NCBI GenBank assembly: GCA_963725145.1
Contig: CAVRXL010000003.1
Span: forward strand, 248,001 to 312,000
DNA from: DATAEE01 sp963725145
GTDB taxonomy: Bacteria > Acidobacteriota > Vicinamibacteria > Vicinamibacterales > 2-12-FULL-66-21
Direction: 5' to 3'
Length of the DNA stretch: 64,000 nucleotides
Both the position numbers and the translations under genes were made by a program. The notes under the pieces are model-generated. The model saw only the letters and a list, made by a program, of their open reading frames with translations. It did not search any database and was not told where the DNA came from. Positions 25,110-34,546 of this stretch are shown here, in pieces (the first letter of the stretch is position 1; each line of letters opens with the position of its first letter).

Positions 25110-26798
25110 TTACTTCTGGCTCGAGCCGCGCACGAGCGTAATGAGGCTGTCCGTCTTGATCCCCGTCCACCGCTCGGACTGCCCGTCCGGCCACTGCACG
25201 ACCACGGAGTCGACGGCGGTGGACGTTCCAAGGCCGAAGTACGCCCGCACGTCGCTCGCGGAAAGATAGCTGCCGTCGGTCTTGACGCGGCGCCAGAGGG
25301 TCGGCCGTCCCGCACGCTCCACTCCGACCCTCGATCCGAGCCCGAAGCGGTTGCCGGTTGGCTGCTGGAGCCGGACCTGGAGCCAGTGGTGGCCCGTCCC
25401 CGACTGGTTCAGCAGGAGCCGGACGGCGCCGTTGTTGTTCGTGACGACGATGTCGGTGTCGCCGTCGTTGTCGACGTCTCCGAATGCGGCGCCGCGGGCC
25501 ACATCGACGGCCTTGAAGAAGGGGCCGCCGCGCCCGCTCGTCTCCTCGAACCGGCCCGATCCGAGGTTGCGGAAGAGCTGGTTCTTCATGCGATAGGGAA
25601 ACGGCTCTCCGCGCTGCGCTTCCACGATGTTCACGGCGCCGTTCGCGGCGAACAGATCGAGCCACCCGTCGTTGTCGTAGTCGAACCAGTCGGTTCCGAA
25701 GCCGGTCATCGCGGCGGTCGGCGCCGCCAGCCCGAACCTGACCCGGGCGTCCTCGAACGTACCTTTGCCGTCGTTGACGTACAACACGAACGTCTCGCCG
25801 ACGATGTTCGTGATGAAGAGATCTTCGTCGCCATCGGCGTCGAAGTCGCCCGAAGCGATTCCCATGCTCCCTTCCGGGTTCCCCGCCGCGTTCACCGCCG
25901 ATCCCGAGAGCAGGCCCTCGTCTACGTATGTCCCGTTGCGCTGGTTGAGCCAGAGCTGGTTCGCGTTTCCATCGTTCGCCACGTAGAGATCGAGCCAGCC
26001 ATCCCCGTTGTAGTCGCCCGCGGTCACCCCGAGCCCCGCGCCGTCGGCCTTCGAGATCCCGGCCGCTTCCGTGACGTCGGCGAACGTTCCGTTCCCCTCA
26101 TTGCGGTAGAGCCGATCCGGAACAGGTTTGTACGCACGGGGCGTGCAATAGTCCAGGGCGCCGACGCCATCGCGACACGCTTTGTTCCCCGCGACGGTGA
26201 AATCCAGGTAGTTGGCGACGAAGAGATCGAGGTCGCCGTCGCGATCGTAGTCGAGGAACGCGGCGCTCGTGCTCCAGAGCGGATCCGTCACGCCGGCGAC
26301 CTTCGTGACGTCGGCGAACGTGCCGTCGCCGTTGTTGCGAAACAGCATCTCGGCGCCGAACGATGTGACGAGCAGATCCAGGTCGCCGTCGTTGTCGTAA
26401 TCGCCGACCGTGGTCCCCATGCCATAGGCCTGGAGCCCGAGGCCGGAACGTTCCGTGACGTCGGTGAAGCGAAGCTGGCGACGCCCGGCATTGATTTTCA
26501 GATCATTGCGGAAGAGTTTGTTGGTGGGACGACCCTTTAGGGTCGTCTCGGAGTCAAGCGATCCTCCCTGTACCAGGAACACGTCGAGATCGCCGTCGTT
26601 GTCGTAATCGAACAGGGCGACGCCCGCTCCCATGACTTCCGGCATGTAGTAGCGCCCGGCGGCGCCGTTGACGTGCGTGAACGTCAGTCCCAAAGTCGCG
26701 GCCGACTCGACAAACAGCGCGCTCCGGGCGTTCTGGTCGGGGCGTGGCTGGACGAGCATCAGCGCGGCGAGCAGACCCATTGGCAGGCCGGCTTTCAT
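25110..26798 (-). CDS. CRTAC1 family FG-GAP repeat protein with ASPIC/UnbV domain
   Basis: A 562-residue exported protein (signal about 1-20). It contains seven calcium-binding-loop repeats of the D-x-D-x-D-G type (DYDNDGDLD, DYDRDGDLD, DYNGDGWLD, DFDADGDED, DVDNDGDTD and others) that form a beta-propeller, then an ASPIC/UnbV domain (RFGLGSRVGVE ... GLGTSTAVDSVVVQWPDG). Such proteins are extracellular or periplasmic and may bind polysaccharide. A hairpin element is embedded in-frame at 26528-26547, encoding ETTLKGR. Start ATG overlaps the upstream TPR stop by 4 bp, so the two are one operon. Confidence 0.9.
   Translation of the reverse strand: MKAGLPMGLLAALMLVQPRPDQNARSALFVESAATLGLTFTHVNGAAGRYYMPEVMGAGVALFDYDNDGDLDVFLVQGGSLDSETTLKGRPTNKLFRNDLKINAGRRQLRFTDVTERSGLGLQAYGMGTTVGDYDNDGDLDLLVTSFGAEMLFRNNGDGTFADVTKVAGVTDPLWSTSAAFLDYDRDGDLDLFVANYLDFTVAGNKACRDGVGALDYCTPRAYKPVPDRLYRNEGNGTFADVTEAAGISKADGAGLGVTAGDYNGDGWLDLYVANDGNANQLWLNQRNGTYVDEGLLSGSAVNAAGNPEGSMGIASGDFDADGDEDLFITNIVGETFVLYVNDGKGTFEDARVRFGLAAPTAAMTGFGTDWFDYDNDGWLDLFAANGAVNIVEAQRGEPFPYRMKNQLFRNLGSGRFEETSGRGGPFFKAVDVARGAAFGDVDNDGDTDIVVTNNNGAVRLLLNQSGTGHHWLQVRLQQPTGNRFGLGSRVGVERAGRPTLWRRVKTDGSYLSASDVRAYFGLGTSTAVDSVVVQWPDGQSERWTGIKTDSLITLVRGSSQK
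26528..26547. repeat. Hairpin element inside the CRTAC1 gene
   Basis: Arms GACGACCC and GGGTCGTC around TTTA. A near-identical stem (GTACGACCC) occurs in the intergenic element at 55409-55430. It lies in-frame within a loop between propeller repeats, so it is tolerated there. Confidence 0.7.
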
Positions 26799-28168
26799 TT
26801 CAGCAGTGCCAGGTCGCGCTCGATCGCGCGCGCGAGCTCGTCTTGCTTAAACTCCAACGCCAGGCGTCTCGCCTCGGTCGCCCACTTGATCCCTTCACTC
26901 TTCCGGCCGGCCCTCACGTGCGCGGTGGCGAGGCCGAACAGATACCGCGGCGATTCCGCGTCCCGCGGCTCGGTGAGCTTGTTGAGTTCGGCGACCGCCT
27001 CCTCGGGCCGTCCAAGTGCGATGAGCATGCGGCCCAGATTGAACCGCGCAAGGCGGAAACCGGGCTGGCTGGCGATCGCCTGCCGATATTCCTCGGCCGC
27101 CCCCTCGAAGTCCCGATCGCGCTCGAAGATCTGGCCCAGGTTGTTGCTCGCCTGCGCGTGGTAGGGATTCACGCTCAGAGCCCGGCGGTAGGCATCGGCG
27201 GCGAGATCCCACTTCTGCTGCATCCCGAGCAGCACGCCGTAGTCGTAATTCGCGCCGTCCAGTTCGACGCCGGCCGCGATGACCGCGCGGTAATGCTCTT
27301 CGGCCCTGGCAAAGTCGCCCGCCCGGCCGTACAGCGGGATGAGGTTCGCGTGCGCGATGGCGAGCGACGGCTCGAGCTGGAGCGCCGCCTCGTACGCCTC
27401 GATGGCGCCTTTCAGATCGCCGGCCGCGGCCCGCTGCCTTCCCCGCTGCATCCGCGCGCTCGCATCGTCCCTCATCGCGAGGACAGCCGCGAGGACGGGG
27501 TCCTCGATCGCCGGCCAGATCGGGCCGTATCGTTCGTGCAGCGTCATCTCCCGCCGCGCGTCGTCGTGGCGCCCCACCGACCGGTACGACAAGGCGAGCG
27601 CGTAGTGGGCCGCGCCCAGCTCCGGGAACAGGGCGACCGCCCGCTCGAAATGGGCGATGGCCGCTTCGTGGCGGCCCTGGGCCGCGTCAATGCGTCCCAA
27701 TCCGACTTCGGCCGCCGGCTCGGCCGCCGGTTGCTTCACGAGCGCGCCGAACGACCGCTGACTCTCCGCGAGTTTTCCTGCGTCCAGCAGCGCTTCGGCC
27801 TGTCGGACCCGCGCGGGCAGATAGTCCGCTGACAACGCAAGCGCCTGCGCCAGGCTGTCGACCGCCTCGGCCGGGCGCGCCAACCGCTGCAGCACGACGG
27901 CATCCAGGTAGTGACCCTCGAAGGAGCCAGGCGCGAGCCGGCGTACTCGGCTGTATGTCTGATGAGCGGGCTCCCAGATCTCCCAGGCGTGAAGCCGTTT
28001 CGCGAGCGCGCCGACGGCGTCGGCGTCATCGGGCCGCGCCGCTGCATCGCGATACACGTCGGCGAGCGCCACGCGCGCCGCAGGGGGAAATGAGTCGAGC
28101 GTCAGGCGCGGCAGCGGAGGTGCCTGCGCCTGCACCGTTGTCAAGATCAGCGCAAGAACTCGAAGCAT
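26795..28168 (-). CDS. Exported TPR-repeat protein
   Basis: A 457-residue protein with a signal peptide (about 1-16, ending TVQAQA). It consists of roughly ten tetratricopeptide repeats of 34 residues with the W/L/G/Y/A/F/A/P pattern (GALAKRLHAWEIWEPAHQTY, HAQASNNLGQIFERDRDFEG, FNLGRMLIALGRPEEAV). TPRs make a scaffold for protein binding. It overlaps the CRTAC1 gene by 4 bp (ATGA), a common pairing in acidobacteria. It lies downstream of the large TonB receptor, on the same strand, but with a strong terminator between them. Confidence 0.9.
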   Translation of the reverse strand: MLRVLALILTTVQAQAPPLPRLTLDSFPPAARVALADVYRDAAARPDDADAVGALAKRLHAWEIWEPAHQTYSRVRRLAPGSFEGHYLDAVVLQRLARPAEAVDSLAQALALSADYLPARVRQAEALLDAGKLAESQRSFGALVKQPAAEPAAEVGLGRIDAAQGRHEAAIAHFERAVALFPELGAAHYALALSYRSVGRHDDARREMTLHERYGPIWPAIEDPVLAAVLAMRDDASARMQRGRQRAAAGDLKGAIEAYEAALQLEPSLAIAHANLIPLYGRAGDFARAEEHYRAVIAAGVELDGANYDYGVLLGMQQKWDLAADAYRRALSVNPYHAQASNNLGQIFERDRDFEGAAEEYRQAIASQPGFRLARFNLGRMLIALGRPEEAVAELNKLTEPRDAESPRYLFGLATAHVRAGRKSEGIKWATEARRLALEFKQDELARAIERDLALLK

Positions 28169-28187
28169 TGCCCAGGACGATCATATT

Positions 28188-28212
28188 GGAGGGCGGGCCT
28201 CTCAGGCCCGCC
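28188..28212. repeat. GGAGG-flanked hairpin element
   Basis: Preceded by GGAGG (28188-28192), arms GGCGGGCCT and AGGCCCGCC enclose CTC. It is the same type as the element at 10690-10708. It lies between the TPR gene start and the TonB receptor terminator. Confidence 0.75.
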
Positions 28213-28247
28213 AAGAAAAAGGCCCGGTGGGCTATACCCACCGGGCC
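28213..28247 (-). terminator. Rho-independent terminator of the TonB receptor gene
   Basis: On the minus strand, an 11-bp stem (GGCCCGGTGGG / CCCACCGGGCC) with a 5-base loop is followed at once by TTTTTCTT. It stands about 40 bp beyond the receptor stop (28286), in the direction of transcription. This is the clearest intrinsic terminator in the window. Confidence 0.9.
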
Positions 28248-28258
28248 CCAAGCGATTT

Positions 28259-28281
28259 GTAGCGTCCGGCTTTGGCCGGAC
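28259..28281. repeat. GTAG hairpin element at the 3' end of the TonB receptor
   Basis: GTAGC, then arms GTCCGGC and GCCGGAC around TTTG. It is 4 bp from the receptor stop codon. The stem is the same as at 11666 and 18364. Confidence 0.75.
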
Positions 28282-28285
28282 CTCG

Positions 28286-31200
28286 TTAGAAGCTGAACCG
28301 CAGCCCGAGCCGGACCTGCCGCTCTGGATAGTGCGGCACGCCGTTCGAGTTCGCGATCGCCGTGATGCGCATGAACTGGCCGGAGGTCACGTCGCCGTTC
28401 GGGTTGGCGAACTTCGGCGTGTTGAACAGGTTGGCCGTCTCGAGCCGGAACTCGAGCCGGCGCGACGCGCCGATCGGGAACGCACGGAACACGGAGAAAT
28501 CGAAGTTCCACGCGCCCGGTCCACGGAACTGATTGCGTTCCGTGTTTCCGAACCGCACGCCGGTCGGCTGCACCCACGCGGCCGGATCGTAGTAGGTACC
28601 CTCAGCTCCGATGTTGCCCTGGTGGGTAACCGTACCGACGAGGTCGGCGGTCTGCTGGTTCTGCGGTGTATTCACGGTCGCGCCGTTCGCTGTAACCGTG
28701 AACGGAAGACCGCTGAACGCGCCGAGCACGCCGTTGATCTGCCAGTCGTTGATGATCACCCTCGCGAGGCCGCCATTGGATCCGCCGCTCTGCCACGGCA
28801 GCTGATAGAGGAATCCGAGCTGGAAGTTGTGCCTGCGATCGAACCCGGCGACCGTGTAGTTTCGGTCCAGCTCGCTCGGCGTATTGAACAGAAGAGTCTG
28901 CCGTCCGTCCTGATCGCCCTCGTTCATCGCCTTGCTCAGCGTGTACGCGCCCTTCAACAGGATGCCCCTCGTGAACGGACGGTTCACGGCAACCTGCAGC
29001 GAGTGGTACATCGTGTCGAGGCGCTGTCCGAACGACCACAGCGGAATGGTCTGCAGCCCCATCGAGAAGTACGGACGGCTGGCATTCCCCCCGCCAACGA
29101 CCTGCGGCGCGTTGATGTCCTGCTGCGCGTACCCGCCGTCTCCCTTGGCGCCCACGTAGGCGAGGTCAACGGAGACGTCCCACGGCAGCCGGCGCTCGAA
29201 CGCCAGGTTCCACGTCTGGATCGTGCCGCGATCGATGTTGCCTACTTCAGGCGTGGCCACGGTTACCGAGCCCGGAATCCTCACCCGCCCGCTACTCGTG
29301 TCGGGTCCGGTGACGATCGGTAGGCCCTGGTTGATCGTGCCGAAGTAGCCGAACTGCTCCGGGTTCGAGAAGCTGAACGGAATCGTGATGGGATACGCCT
29401 GGTCCCCGCGCAGCGCGCGCGACCATGGAATCGGGTTGTACGTCACGCCGTAGCCGCCGCGAACGACCGTGTTGTCGTCCCAGCGGTAGATGGCGCCCAG
29501 CCGAGGCGCGAAGTTGTCCCAGCTCGCCTCGAGCCCGACGTTGTTCGGGTTCCCGCCCACACCTCCGAGAATCGTCTCCAGCGTCGCGAGGTCGACGCGC
29601 TCGATGCCGCGGTTGGCCCGCCCCATGATGGGGTAGTACTCCCAGCGAATACCCAGATCCAGCGTGAGCTTGGGCGAGACGGCCCACCGATCCCGGAAAA
29701 ACAGCCCGTGCTGCCACTCGCGCCCCGTCATCAGCTCGTTCTGGATGCTCTTGCTCGCCGTGCCCACGAGGCCCATCATGAACGACGCCCACTGGTTGTA
29801 GAAGTTGCCCGCCTGCGCGCCGCCGCGGAGGGCGGTCGCGTTGGTGGCGAACACGAACTGCCCGCGCGGGTTGCCGCTCTCGGGCTGCCAGTGGTCGAGA
29901 TACAGGAAGTTGACGAGATATCCGCCGCGGAACTCGTGCTTCCCGGCGACCTTGGTCATGTTGGCCGCCACCGAGTACGTGCGCTCGTCGCGGAAGATCG
30001 GGTTCCAGCCGTCCCGGTTGCCGATCCCCACGTTGCCAAGACTGTTGGTCCCGAAACCCGTGTCGAAGCGCGGATACCCCGCGTAGCGCTGGTCGCGCGC
30101 CGGTGTCGGGTCGTTGGTGCCGGGGATGCCCAGGGTGTCGAGTCCGAAGAAGCCGGAATCGAAGTCCGGGCCGAGGACGTCCTGATCCTGCCGCGAGAAG
30201 CCGAACGTGGCGTCGACGAGCACGGTCGGGCTCACCGTCCAGGTCTGGCCTATCGTGAATTGCCAGACCTTCGTGAAGCCGCCGTCATTCTCAGCGTTGG
30301 TAGGTGGGCCCATGTAGTTCGTCAGATCGTCCACCACGGCGTCCATGTAGCTGAACTTGCCCCAGATTTGATGCTGCGACGTCCGGTTCCAGTTGATCTT
30401 CGTGTCGTAGTTATGCCGATCGGTCGTCCGCGTCTCCTCGCGCTCATAGTTGCTGGTCAGGCCGCCGGCGCCGGTGCCCTGGATGTTCGGCGGCGGGAGC
30501 AGCTTCATGATCTCGAGCGAGATCTGGTTGATTTGTCCCGACGGGATCTGGTTGTTCGGGAATGGTACCCGTCCCGTGCCATTCGCGGCGCCGCTGTTGG
30601 GATTGTAGATGACCTGTAGGGAGCCGTTCGCGTTGGTCGCGCCGCTGAAATCGCCTCGTCGCAGCCGCTCGTCCGGAACGTTGAAGTACGTGAGCAGGCT
30701 CTGCGTGCTCTTGTAGCCCTCGTAGGACCCGAAGAAGAACACCTTGTCCTTCGCGATCGGGCCGCCCACCGTCCCGCCGAAGATGTTGCGGGAAATCGGC
30801 AGTTTCTCGGGTGACGGGCCAGTTCCGAAGAAGTACGGCTTCGCGTTCAGCGACTCGTTGTTGTGGAACTCGAACGCCGAGCCCTTCAGCTGGTTCGTGC
30901 CGGACTTGGTGACGACGGTGATGGCCGAACCTCCCGCCATCCCCTGCTCCGCGTCGAAGTTGTTCGTCGAGATGTTGACCGTGTCGACCGTCTCCGCGGG
31001 TGACACGTACATGTTGTGCGACGGGAGCCAGATGTTGACGTTCGTCGCGCCGTCGGTCCGTGTGGCGTTGCTGTTGATCGCCTGGCCGTTGACGTTCGTG
31101 GCCAGCGAGCGAGCCGGCGTGTCGGTCTCGGCGTTCTGGAACTGCATCGGCGTCGAGCCCGGCGTGAGCGTCACGAGCGCCTGATAGTTCCTGAACTGGT

Positions 31201-31675
31201 TGGTCGGCAACGCGGTGATCTCCGTGCCCCTCAGCTCCGTATGCACGTCCGCGGAGTCGGTCTGCATCAGCTCGGATCGCGACTCGACGGTGACCGTTTC
31301 GGTGAGCGCGCCGACCTCGAGGACCACGTCGACCCGGCTTACCTGGCCGACGCTGACCGGCACGTTCTGACGGATGACCTCACGGAACCCCTGCAGCGCC
31401 GTCTTCACGTCGTAGACGCCGGGCAGGACGTTACCGAGGCTGTAGGTGCCCTCACTATTCGTTACCGTGTCGCGCGTGAGGTTGTTTTCCTTGTTGGTGA
31501 TTGTCACGGTCACGCCAGGAACGATCGCCCCCTGGCTGTCGGTGACGCTGCCAACAATGCTGCCGTAAAGCACCTGCGCCGTCGCAGGTGCGGCGGCCAA
31601 AACAATGGCGATGGCAACGAGGCCGACGGCGGGTACGCGTGCGCGCGCAAGAGCAGTTCGAACAGACTCGCTCAC
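28286..31675 (-). CDS. TonB-dependent receptor with carboxypeptidase-regulatory-like N-terminus
   Basis: A 1129-residue outer-membrane receptor. Signal peptide about residues 1-34 (cleaved near TATA/Q), then a CarboxypepD_reg-type Ig-like domain (GSIVGSVTDSQGAIVPGVTV ... GTYSLGNVLPGVYDV), a plug domain (QFRNYQALVTLTPGS, MAGGSAITVVTKSGTNQLKG), and a long beta-barrel ending in Phe (RLGLRFSF). This is the acidobacterial and SusC-like receptor type that imports oligosaccharides or their complexes using TonB energy. GTG start has AAAGGAG upstream. A perfect terminator follows the gene. No SusD partner is present. Confidence 0.93.
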   Translation of the reverse strand: MSESVRTALARARVPAVGLVAIAIVLAAAPATAQVLYGSIVGSVTDSQGAIVPGVTVTITNKENNLTRDTVTNSEGTYSLGNVLPGVYDVKTALQGFREVIRQNVPVSVGQVSRVDVVLEVGALTETVTVESRSELMQTDSADVHTELRGTEITALPTNQFRNYQALVTLTPGSTPMQFQNAETDTPARSLATNVNGQAINSNATRTDGATNVNIWLPSHNMYVSPAETVDTVNISTNNFDAEQGMAGGSAITVVTKSGTNQLKGSAFEFHNNESLNAKPYFFGTGPSPEKLPISRNIFGGTVGGPIAKDKVFFFGSYEGYKSTQSLLTYFNVPDERLRRGDFSGATNANGSLQVIYNPNSGAANGTGRVPFPNNQIPSGQINQISLEIMKLLPPPNIQGTGAGGLTSNYEREETRTTDRHNYDTKINWNRTSQHQIWGKFSYMDAVVDDLTNYMGPPTNAENDGGFTKVWQFTIGQTWTVSPTVLVDATFGFSRQDQDVLGPDFDSGFFGLDTLGIPGTNDPTPARDQRYAGYPRFDTGFGTNSLGNVGIGNRDGWNPIFRDERTYSVAANMTKVAGKHEFRGGYLVNFLYLDHWQPESGNPRGQFVFATNATALRGGAQAGNFYNQWASFMMGLVGTASKSIQNELMTGREWQHGLFFRDRWAVSPKLTLDLGIRWEYYPIMGRANRGIERVDLATLETILGGVGGNPNNVGLEASWDNFAPRLGAIYRWDDNTVVRGGYGVTYNPIPWSRALRGDQAYPITIPFSFSNPEQFGYFGTINQGLPIVTGPDTSSGRVRIPGSVTVATPEVGNIDRGTIQTWNLAFERRLPWDVSVDLAYVGAKGDGGYAQQDINAPQVVGGGNASRPYFSMGLQTIPLWSFGQRLDTMYHSLQVAVNRPFTRGILLKGAYTLSKAMNEGDQDGRQTLLFNTPSELDRNYTVAGFDRRHNFQLGFLYQLPWQSGGSNGGLARVIINDWQINGVLGAFSGLPFTVTANGATVNTPQNQQTADLVGTVTHQGNIGAEGTYYDPAAWVQPTGVRFGNTERNQFRGPGAWNFDFSVFRAFPIGASRRLEFRLETANLFNTPKFANPNGDVTSGQFMRITAIANSNGVPHYPERQVRLGLRFSF

Positions 31676-31853
31676 AGCTTTACTCCTTTAGAGAAAACGG
31701 ACTGCAGCGATGTGCGGAATTCGGTCGGAACCTGGGTCAGATCCATCCTCTTCCGCGACACTCCCTCCCTGGTGTCACAGAAACCTCGGCCGTGAGGCTA
31801 CGCCTGCCGGAATGGCGTGTCAATCGATTCTTTATGAGCTTTTTAAACCTCAT

Positions 31854-33401
31854 TTACAGCACCCAGCCTGCCCGGTACTCCCGCTGCAGGAACTGGTTCG
31901 CCTCGGTCGCGTTCGTAACCCTTCCGGCGTCTCCATCGTATTGGATCCGCCTTCCCTGACCCGTCCTGAGCGCCACGATCCCGAGCAGCATCGTTTCTGT
32001 AAGCGGCCCGGCGTAGTCAAACGGGCAACTGGCTTTTGTCAGGCCCTTCGCCGCCTTCGCCCAGTTCATGCGGTGGAGCGCGTTCTGCCCGTCGGTCTCG
32101 ACCCTCTCATACTTTTGGGGGACCGCCTTTGCGGTTTCCATCAGGCTTTCAGGGTAGAGCCGCGGATTCCGCCCGTACGTGTCGTGAAGGAGGATTCCTT
32201 TTTCACCGACGAGGAGGCCGCCCCCTCCTCGCTGAAGCGTGACGCTCTCGGGGAGGAGGTCCGGACGGCCCGGCATCAGGCCTCCGTCCCGCCAGGTCAT
32301 GGTCACCGGCGGTTGCGCGCCACGTGCCGGGAAGCGGTAGACCACCTCCATCGCCAACGGGTAACTGGCTGGATTTCCGTTTTCGTCCGGTCCGAACGGC
32401 GTGGAGGTGGCCTCGATCGTCGTCGGGTACGTCAACCCGAGCGCCCAATACGGATGGTCGATCAGATGGGCGGCCATGTCCCCGAGCGCGCCCGTGCCCC
32501 AGTCGAGCCACCCCCGCCAGTTGAAAGGATGGTACAGCGGGTGATACGGCACCGACGGCGCGGGACCCAGGAAGAGGTCCCACTCGATTCCCGACGGCGC
32601 CGAGCCGTGCTCCGCCAGGGCCTTCGCGATCTCCTGATTGAGCCGGCGCTGGTTCCATTCTCTTGTCGTGCCGAATCCCGGCTGCGGCTGGCCGTTGCCG
32701 GCGCCGCCGCCGTTCGACGTCGTGGCAGCCGGCCTGACAGGACGTGGAATCCCCTGCGGCCAGATCGGGCGGTTCGTCCAGACGTGGACCTCTCTCACGG
32801 CGCCGATGACGCCCGCCTGCACCCACTCATTAATGAGTCGAGCCTCGTGGCTCGAGTGGCCGTGGTTGCCCATCTGGGTCACGACCTTCGTCCGCTTCGC
32901 CGTGTCGCGCAGCACGCGCGCTTCGTGGACCGACCAGGTCAGCGGCTTCTCGACGTAGACGTGCTTGCCGAGCTCCATCGCCGCTTTCGCAACGACCGCG
33001 TGGGTGTGATCGGGCGTGGCCACGAGGACGGCGTCGATATCCTTCTGCTGCTCGAGCATCTTCCGAAAGTCGGTGTAGCGCTTCGCTTTCGAATAGGCGT
33101 CCTGCAGCTTCGCCGCGGCCGGATTCGGTTGCCCGTCCCGGCCGACGAGCCGTCCGGCGACGGCTTTGTCGACGAAGCCGAAGTCGATGTCCGCGAGCGC
33201 CACGATGTTCTGGCCACCCGCGACGAGCTCCGTGGCATCGCCAGCACCCTGCGCGCCGCACCCGACGACGGCGATGTTCAGCCTGTCGCTGGGCGCTTCG
33301 TATCCCCGACCGCCCAGCACGTGGCGGGAGACGATCATGAAGCCCGCCGTCGAGCCCGCAGTAGTGACGAACGTCCGACGACTGACTTTGTTCGGTTTCA
33401 T
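31854..33401 (-). CDS. Gfo/Idh/MocA family oxidoreductase with Tat signal
   Basis: A 515-residue oxidoreductase with a twin-arginine signal (VSRRTFVTTAGS, hydrophobic core, cleavage near HVLGG). The Rossmann motif GCGAQGAGDA lies near residue 48, HVYVEKPLTWSV near 140. The long C-terminal part (about 300 residues) has the GALGDMAAHLIDHPYW segment with the conserved His. ATG 33401 is chosen because the Tat motif follows at once. It follows a TIM-barrel isomerase gene on the same strand, separated by a 159-bp gap filled by a 115-nt inverted-repeat array. The role is probably the same keto-sugar conversion as in the 7.1-19.3 kb block. Confidence 0.9.
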   Translation of the reverse strand: MKPNKVSRRTFVTTAGSTAGFMIVSRHVLGGRGYEAPSDRLNIAVVGCGAQGAGDATELVAGGQNIVALADIDFGFVDKAVAGRLVGRDGQPNPAAAKLQDAYSKAKRYTDFRKMLEQQKDIDAVLVATPDHTHAVVAKAAMELGKHVYVEKPLTWSVHEARVLRDTAKRTKVVTQMGNHGHSSHEARLINEWVQAGVIGAVREVHVWTNRPIWPQGIPRPVRPAATTSNGGGAGNGQPQPGFGTTREWNQRRLNQEIAKALAEHGSAPSGIEWDLFLGPAPSVPYHPLYHPFNWRGWLDWGTGALGDMAAHLIDHPYWALGLTYPTTIEATSTPFGPDENGNPASYPLAMEVVYRFPARGAQPPVTMTWRDGGLMPGRPDLLPESVTLQRGGGGLLVGEKGILLHDTYGRNPRLYPESLMETAKAVPQKYERVETDGQNALHRMNWAKAAKGLTKASCPFDYAGPLTETMLLGIVALRTGQGRRIQYDGDAGRVTNATEANQFLQREYRAGWVL

Positions 33402-33420
33402 TTCAGACCTCAGTAGAGCG

Positions 33421-33535
33421 CACAGAGAAAACCGGGGACGAAGAGACACAGAGACGCAGAGTCACAGAGGAAAAACAAAACTGAAACTCTGCGCCTCTGT
33501 GTCTCTGCGTCTCATCGTCCCCGGTCTTCTCTGTG
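33421..33535. repeat. Large inverted repeat with 7-bp internal period
   Basis: Outer arms at 33421-33441 and 33515-33535 are 21 nt with one mismatch. The inner arms are imperfect tandem AGAG-type units on the left (AGAGACACAGAGACGCAGAG) and their complements on the right (CTCTGCG, CCTCTGT, GTCTCTG), folding into a hairpin of about 115 nt with an A-rich tip. It lies between the isomerase stop and the oxidoreductase start. Confidence 0.8.
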
Positions 33536-33560
33536 TCCTCACGTCCCTCAGTGCCTCGAA

Positions 33561-34506
33561 TCACGCGAGCGCGGCGCGGCAGTACTCGAAGCACTTGCGC
33601 ACCTCGGCCACCGTGTCTTCGCCCTCGGTACTCGTACTCGATGTTGGCTGGGATGTCGTACTTCTTCTGCTTCAGGAGCTGCAGCACCTCTTTGATCGGC
33701 GTGTCACCCTGGCCCCAGGGCACATTGGGGCCGTCGCTCTTCTTGCGATCCTTCAGGTGGAGGTTCGTGATCCTATCGTGGTGTTGCTCGATAAATGCGA
33801 GTGGATCGAACCCGGCGGCGACGAAATGGCCGACGTCCAGGTTGATCGCGAAGCGCTTCGACATCGCCATCGCCTGGGCAAAGCTCTCCGGCTTCGCGAA
33901 CTCGTTGGGATCCACGAGGTTCGCGTGGTTGTGCATGGCGACGGTCATCTGGTGCTTCTCCGCGAACGGAGCCACCCGCTTCGCGGCGGTCAAGACCGAC
34001 GACGCCGTGATGAACCCGGCGCCGAGCGTCTTGGCCATCTCGAAGCCGCGGTCGATTTCCGCGTCGGTGAAGCTGTCGTTGAAGCTGAGGTTGTACGCCT
34101 GCAGCCTGATGCCGGCCGCATCGAACTTCTTGCGGACCGCCACGAAATGATCGAGCGGGGTCGTCAGGCGCCACTCGCGCGTCTTTTCACGCGCCGCCGC
34201 CCGCACGGCTGGATCGACCGGCGGCGATCCCGGGCCGCCGCCGAACGCGCCGGGAGGCGGCCGGGGCTCGACGTGGCCCGAGAAAAGCTCGCACTCGCCG
34301 ATGCCGATCTCCGCCATCGCCTTGAGGGCGTCGTCGAGCGGCATGGTGCGGAAGCTGTAGGACTGCACGCCGATCCGCACGCCGCCGATGCGCGAATCGA
34401 CCCCGCTCAGCGCAAGCCCGTCGACTGCGCTCAGGGCAGGCACCGCGGCGAGCGCCAGCCTGCCGAACTCTCGCCTGGAATACAGGATTCGGTCGTGACC
34501 TCGCAT
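33561..34506 (-). pseudogene. Sugar phosphate isomerase/epimerase-like protein with a frameshift near its end
   Basis: TIM-barrel protein with an N-terminal export signal (YSRREFGRLALAAVPAL). Barrel motifs: VQSYSFRT, ITASSVLT, VAMHNHAN (metal His), FAINLDVGHF (metal Asp), LHLKDR and the final IPANIEYEY (metal Glu). At 33622-33624 a third C (minus strand GGG instead of GG) shifts the frame inside YRGEDTV; without it the protein would end ...FEYCRAALA at 33561, total 314 residues. With the shift, translation continues out of frame through the inverted repeat to 33403. The conserved core is complete before the shift, so the protein may function anyway. Sequence error is a strong alternative. Confidence 0.85.
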
Positions 34507-34546
34507 GATGACAGCTGCCTCCGGCCGGCGAGGTTACACTAGAAAC

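Noticed and set aside
31757..31776. GACAC/GTGTC dyad before the TonB receptor gene
   Set aside because: Arms are only 5 bp with a long spacer; too weak to call an operator.
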